Source: Oligoflexia bacterium
GTDB lineage: Bacteria; Bdellovibrionota; UBA1018
NCBI GenBank assembly: GCA_903928955.1
Contig: CAIYTD010000215.1
Location: forward strand, 1-9,166
Direction: 5' to 3'
DNA length: 9,166 nucleotides
In this document: positions 7,037 through 9,166 of the stretch, piece after piece
Layout: every line of letters starts with the position of its first letter
Numbering within the stretch: the first letter of the stretch is position 1
Made by a program: the position numbers and the translations under genes
Notes under the pieces: generated by a model
Told to the model about the DNA's origin: nothing
Seen by the model: the letters and a program-made list of their open reading frames with translations, nothing else
The model's database searches: none

Positions 7037-7058
7037 AGACTTTTTATAAATTAAGTCT
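7037..7058. repeat. Inverted repeat AGACTT / AAGTCT upstream of the STAS gene
   Basis: Six-bp arms (7037-7042, 7053-7058) with a 10-nt AT-only spacer lie 31 nt before the STAS start codon. It could be an operator or leader stem; short enough to be chance. Confidence 0.3.
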
Positions 7059-7089
7059 CATTTTAAGTAAAAGGTAAAAAATATCGCAT

Positions 7090-7470
7090 ATGGATGAAGT
7101 CGAAGACAAAGATAAATTGACTTTTACAGTCTCATTTAGAGATCCTTATCTAGCTGTTTCTCTTAAGGGCAAGTTCAATAAAAACTCTCAAACTGTAATT
7201 GACGAATGTTTGAAGTCGATTTTGGAGAGTACTGCTCAAAGCATTACTTTGATTTTTAAGGAAATAGAAGATATTAACCGTCATAGTATTCATATCCTTG
7301 TGAAATTTCAGATCGCAATTAGAAAAAAACCTGCAATCCTCACTTTGTGCGAAATTAATCCCGAGCTGGTTGAATATCTTATTAGTCAAGCAGCAATTCG
7401 CAAGGTAGAGATTTTTCAAACTTTACCTGAAGCTATTCTTGCTGCTCGGAACCTCCTAAGTAAAAAGTAA
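7090..7470 (+). CDS. Degenerate STAS-domain protein (anti-sigma-factor-antagonist-like)
   Basis: A 126-residue single-domain protein that fits the STAS fold: LAVSLKGKFNKNS (residues 21-33), a helix, the buried strand SITLIFKEI (51-59), the switch-region helix after DIN (61-63), the strand PAILTLCEI (81-89), then ELVEYLISQAAIRKVEIFQTLPEAI, typical of the family's end. STAS proteins such as SpoIIAA bind anti-sigma kinases and are switched off by phosphorylation of a Ser in a DSSG motif. Here the matching stretch reads NRHS (63-66): ungapped alignment puts His where the phospho-Ser sits and Ser at the Gly position. So it may not be controlled by phosphorylation, or S66 may substitute. No kinase or phosphatase partner lies in the window. 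ATG at 7090 with a distant AAGG (7071-7074). Fold likely; partner unknown. Confidence 0.72.
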   Translation: MDEVEDKDKLTFTVSFRDPYLAVSLKGKFNKNSQTVIDECLKSILESTAQSITLIFKEIEDINRHSIHILVKFQIAIRKKPAILTLCEINPELVEYLISQAAIRKVEIFQTLPEAILAARNLLSKK

Positions 7471-7728
7471 CAGCTTGAAAGGGAATCGATATTACTCTAT
7501 TTATTGTCCATTCTTTTTCCTCTAATTTTAGAAATATTGAATTTAATATTGGAGCAGTCTATCGTTTTTATGTCATCTGTATTTTTAAACTACCCATCTT
7601 TTTCCAATTGACTTTAATTATTTTGTAAATAATTTAAAAAAAATTCAATCATAAGTTGGCACTGTCAATATTTGTATGCTACCAGGCTATTGCAGTGTTT
7701 GATGGGTATTTTTGTTTTTCGGGGTATT
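7471..7728. other. Non-coding gap before the LRR gene
   Basis: 258 nt of AT-rich sequence without a credible gene. It holds TTGACT (7608-7613), a good -35 box, but the best -10 at 16 nt (TAATTT, 7630-7635) is weak. An 8-bp perfect inverted repeat overlaps this spot. The end of the gap (7672-7728) is open in the LRR frame. Confidence 0.4.
7616..7634. repeat. AT-only palindrome AATTATTT-TGT-AAATAATT
   Basis: Perfect 8-bp arms around a 3-nt centre, starting 2 nt after a -35-like TTGACT and overlapping where a -10 would be. The placement suggests an operator for the LRR/peroxidase genes, but low base complexity makes chance quite possible. Confidence 0.35.
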
Positions 7729-8415
7729 ATGTTGAAAATAAAGTCTGATTATACTTTTTTAAATAATTCTTTTGTATTTTCAAAACTATTTTTTTTCCAC
7801 CAGATAATTTCAAAAAAGAAGTTTGAATACACTGCTAAGTCAACAACTTTTTTTTCCACTTTAGCTGAATCCAATGTAACTGATGCCAATCTTATTTTAG
7901 ATTTTTGTTATTTGAATATAGACATCAGAAAGATTAAAGAAGTTGCCATTTCAGAGAATATTCAAGCAATTCGTTTATTAGGAATAGACATTAGAGACGA
8001 AGAACTTAGTTTTTTAAAAAACAAAAATAAATTATGTTATCTCAATTTAAGTGCTACCCCGCTGACTGGCAAATTTCTATCATTTCTTCCTTCGTTTCAT
8101 AGCTTGCGAACTCTCGAATTAGGCTTCACTCAGTTAAACGATAGAAATGCGAAATATCTGAATCAGTTTTCTGAATTGACAAAGTTAATTATTCAACAAA
8201 CAAATATTTCAGATAAAGCTATTGCTTCTCTTAAATCATTAGAAAAACTAAAGGAACTTGACTTATCCTATACCTTGATTACCAATCAGGCTTTAAGAGA
8301 AGTTTCAGGGTTTAAGCATTTAGAAATTTTGAAATTAAAAAACTGCAAAAATCTAACGAAAAAACAAATCGATCATTTGTCGTTGCAACTGCCTGCTCTT
8401 CAGATTAGAACATGA
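7729..8415 (+). CDS. Leucine-rich-repeat protein
   Basis: A 228-residue protein with five consecutive repeats of exactly 24 residues, starting at about residues 101, 125, 149, 173 and 197, plus a weaker one before (about 78). Each follows the pattern (x)L-x-x-L-x-L-(x)2-T-x-(I/L)-(S/T/N)-(D/x): for example KLCYLNLSATPLTG, SLRTLELGFTQLND, ELTKLIIQQTNISD, KLKELDLSYTLITN. LRR arcs generally bind other proteins; no enzymatic domain is visible. The first 75 residues are Phe- and Lys-rich and match nothing I know. I chose ATG 7729; an in-frame TTG (7672) and ATG (7702) would add hydrophobic residues and might give a weak signal peptide, so export cannot be excluded. The peroxidase gene starts 25 nt downstream. 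The fold is clear; the target and cellular location are not. Confidence 0.75.
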   Translation: MLKIKSDYTFLNNSFVFSKLFFFHQIISKKKFEYTAKSTTFFSTLAESNVTDANLILDFCYLNIDIRKIKEVAISENIQAIRLLGIDIRDEELSFLKNKNKLCYLNLSATPLTGKFLSFLPSFHSLRTLELGFTQLNDRNAKYLNQFSELTKLIIQQTNISDKAIASLKSLEKLKELDLSYTLITNQALREVSGFKHLEILKLKNCKNLTKKQIDHLSLQLPALQIRT

Positions 8416-8440
8416 TCCTTAAGTTGTGAGGATTTTGCCT

Positions 8441-8917
8441 ATGTCTATTTACAATTTTCAGATAAAAACAATGGATCAAAAATTTATTGATCTGACTGCA
8501 TATAAAGATCAAGTATTATTGATTGTTAATGTTGCAAGCCAGTGTGGTTTCACAAAACAATATGAAGGATTAGAGTCACTTTTCCAAACTTATAAAGTTC
8601 GGGGATTTTCTGTGCTTGGTTTCCCTTGTAATCAGTTTGGTTCTCAAGAGCCGGGGAGTGAAGCTGAGATAAAGAAATTTTGTGAAATAAAATATAATAT
8701 TACTTTTCCATTATTCGCCAAAATTTTTGTTAATGGACCAAAAACTGAGCCCCTTTATAGCTATCTCAAGGCTAATAAAACTGGATTTTTAGGTATTCCT
8801 GCTGTCAAGTGGAATTTCACTAAATTTTTGATAGACAGAAAAGGTAATGTATTGAAAAGATATGCGCCTCAAACCGATCCAATGGCTATTGCTCAAGATA
8901 TTGAAAAACTACTTTAG
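8441..8917 (+). CDS. Glutathione peroxidase family protein (thioredoxin-dependent 2-Cys type)
   Basis: Reduces hydrogen peroxide and organic hydroperoxides, probably using thioredoxin, in the cytoplasm (no signal peptide). The protein has 158 residues, the normal length. Visible: NVASQCGFTKQY with peroxidatic C35 (Cys, not selenocysteine), GFPCNQFGSQEPG with catalytic Q69, KKFCEIKYNITFP with C81, the resolving cysteine position of yeast Gpx3-like enzymes, and VKWNFTKFLIDRKG with W124 and N125. All four tetrad residues are present. I chose ATG 8441 because a Shine-Dalgarno (TGAGGA, 8427-8432) lies 8 nt before it; the in-frame GTG at 8426 sits within that site and would destroy the spacing. It follows the LRR gene by 25 nt and may share its transcript. 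No terminator hairpin seen after it. Function very likely; use of thioredoxin inferred from the C81. Confidence 0.94.
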   Translation: MSIYNFQIKTMDQKFIDLTAYKDQVLLIVNVASQCGFTKQYEGLESLFQTYKVRGFSVLGFPCNQFGSQEPGSEAEIKKFCEIKYNITFPLFAKIFVNGPKTEPLYSYLKANKTGFLGIPAVKWNFTKFLIDRKGNVLKRYAPQTDPMAIAQDIEKLL

Positions 8918-8956
8918 GTTGTTTTTAAATTTTACAATTCTTGAAGTGTCCTTTTT

Positions 8957-8962
8957 AGGAGA
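8957..8962 (+). promoter_or_regulatory. Shine-Dalgarno AGGAGA that points to an ATT start
   Basis: AGGAGA lies 6 nt before ATT at 8969 in the frame of the DUF2227-like gene. The frame has a stop (TGA, 8942-8944) just upstream, and no ATG, GTG or TTG occurs until 9014, which lacks a usable ribosome site. The site therefore decides for a non-canonical start, unless the T is a base error. Confidence 0.6.
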
Positions 8963-8968
8963 CTAGTT

Positions 8969-9166
8969 ATTCCAAAATATTGCGTTCATAAAACAACTAA
9001 TTTTCTGTTTGGAATGCCATTTGCCTATTATGGTTTTTATGAGCAAAATTGGGTAAACCAACCTTATGTTGCGATTGCAACTTCTAGTTTTATATTAAGC
9101 ACGTTTTTTTTGAGTCCTGATTTAGATTTATCTCAGTCTATTGCAACTAAAAATTGGGGTGCTTTG
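8969..9166 (+). CDS. DUF2227-like putative metal-binding membrane protein (3' end missing, ATT start)
   Basis: The first 66 residues are in the window; the gene runs off the right edge. The sequence reads IPKYCVHKTTNFLFG, then a hydrophobic stretch YVAIATSSFILSTFFL (residues 33-48), then SPDLDLSQSIATKNWGAL. DUF2227 proteins, as I recall them, start MPxGxxH and later carry GPDLD followed by a short spacer and RWGxLR; the pattern fits here with P2, H7, PDLD at 50-53 and NWGAL at 62-66, the His and Asp being the presumed metal ligands. With the ATT read as Met the N-terminal match is exact, so I annotate the start at 8969. The alternative, ATG 9014, would lose the conserved His and has no Shine-Dalgarno. 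Plus strand, 51 nt after the peroxidase gene. Biochemical role is not known for the family. Confidence 0.6.
   Translation, partial: MPKYCVHKTTNFLFGMPFAYYGFYEQNWVNQPYVAIATSSFILSTFFLSPDLDLSQSIATKNWGAL

Larger units (their letters stand above)
6615..7089. other. 475-nt non-coding AT-rich region
   Basis: All forward frames are broken by frequent stops and I see no credible small gene on either strand. It holds a candidate sigma-70 promoter (6687-6715), a bulged hairpin (6825-6858), a wide inverted repeat (6901-6953) and a short inverted repeat (7037-7058), listed separately. No clear terminator hairpin follows the barrel gene. It may be the long leader of the STAS gene or contain a small RNA. 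Confidence 0.6.

Noticed and set aside
7150..7419. Open frame on the minus strand inside the STAS gene
   Set aside because: Antisense of a coding region, no domain recognised.
8918..8997. Inverted arms GTTGTTTT and AAAACAAC flanking the ATT start region
   Set aside because: 64-nt loop, low complexity, likely chance; no terminator-type structure.

Overview
The window is AT-rich and gene-dense. It looks like part of a Gram-negative chromosome: it holds a lipoprotein, a predicted outer-membrane barrel and a heptose-type sugar-phosphate isomerase. The eukaryotic-like isoleucyl-tRNA synthetase, the leucine-rich-repeat protein and the orphan STAS protein would suit a low-GC Bdellovibrionota/Oligoflexia or other delta-proteobacteria-like lineage. 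That placement is inference only. I saw no mobile element, CRISPR array, tRNA or rRNA.

Layout. Positions 1-2856 (+) carry the 3' part of ileS and an overlapping trmO, both tRNA functions. A symmetrical hairpin at 2866-2894 separates them from two genes on the minus strand: a GmhA-like SIS isomerase (2918-3520) and, upstream of it, a small transaldolase (3649-4368). Both act on sedoheptulose-7-phosphate chemistry and probably feed heptose synthesis for surface polysaccharide. Diverging from the transaldolase is a tight plus-strand cluster of three exported proteins (4560-6614): a thioredoxin-fold protein with a CxC motif, a lipoprotein with a FixH/YtkA-like domain containing a Met/His patch, and a predicted outer-membrane barrel whose mature N-terminus begins near a Cys-Cys pair. 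This is the best candidate for an undescribed system. I suspect envelope thiol or metal (copper) handling, but the sequence does not prove it.

Positions 6615-7089 are non-coding, with a candidate promoter and two inverted repeats, so a small RNA or a long structured leader is possible. Then come a degenerate STAS-domain protein (7090-7470), an LRR protein with an exact 24-residue repeat (7729-8415), and a 2-Cys glutathione-peroxidase homologue (8441-8917), the last two possibly co-transcribed. At the right edge is the start of a DUF2227-like gene. Its family-typical N-terminus aligns only if translation starts at an ATT codon (8969), which sits 6 nt after a good Shine-Dalgarno sequence.
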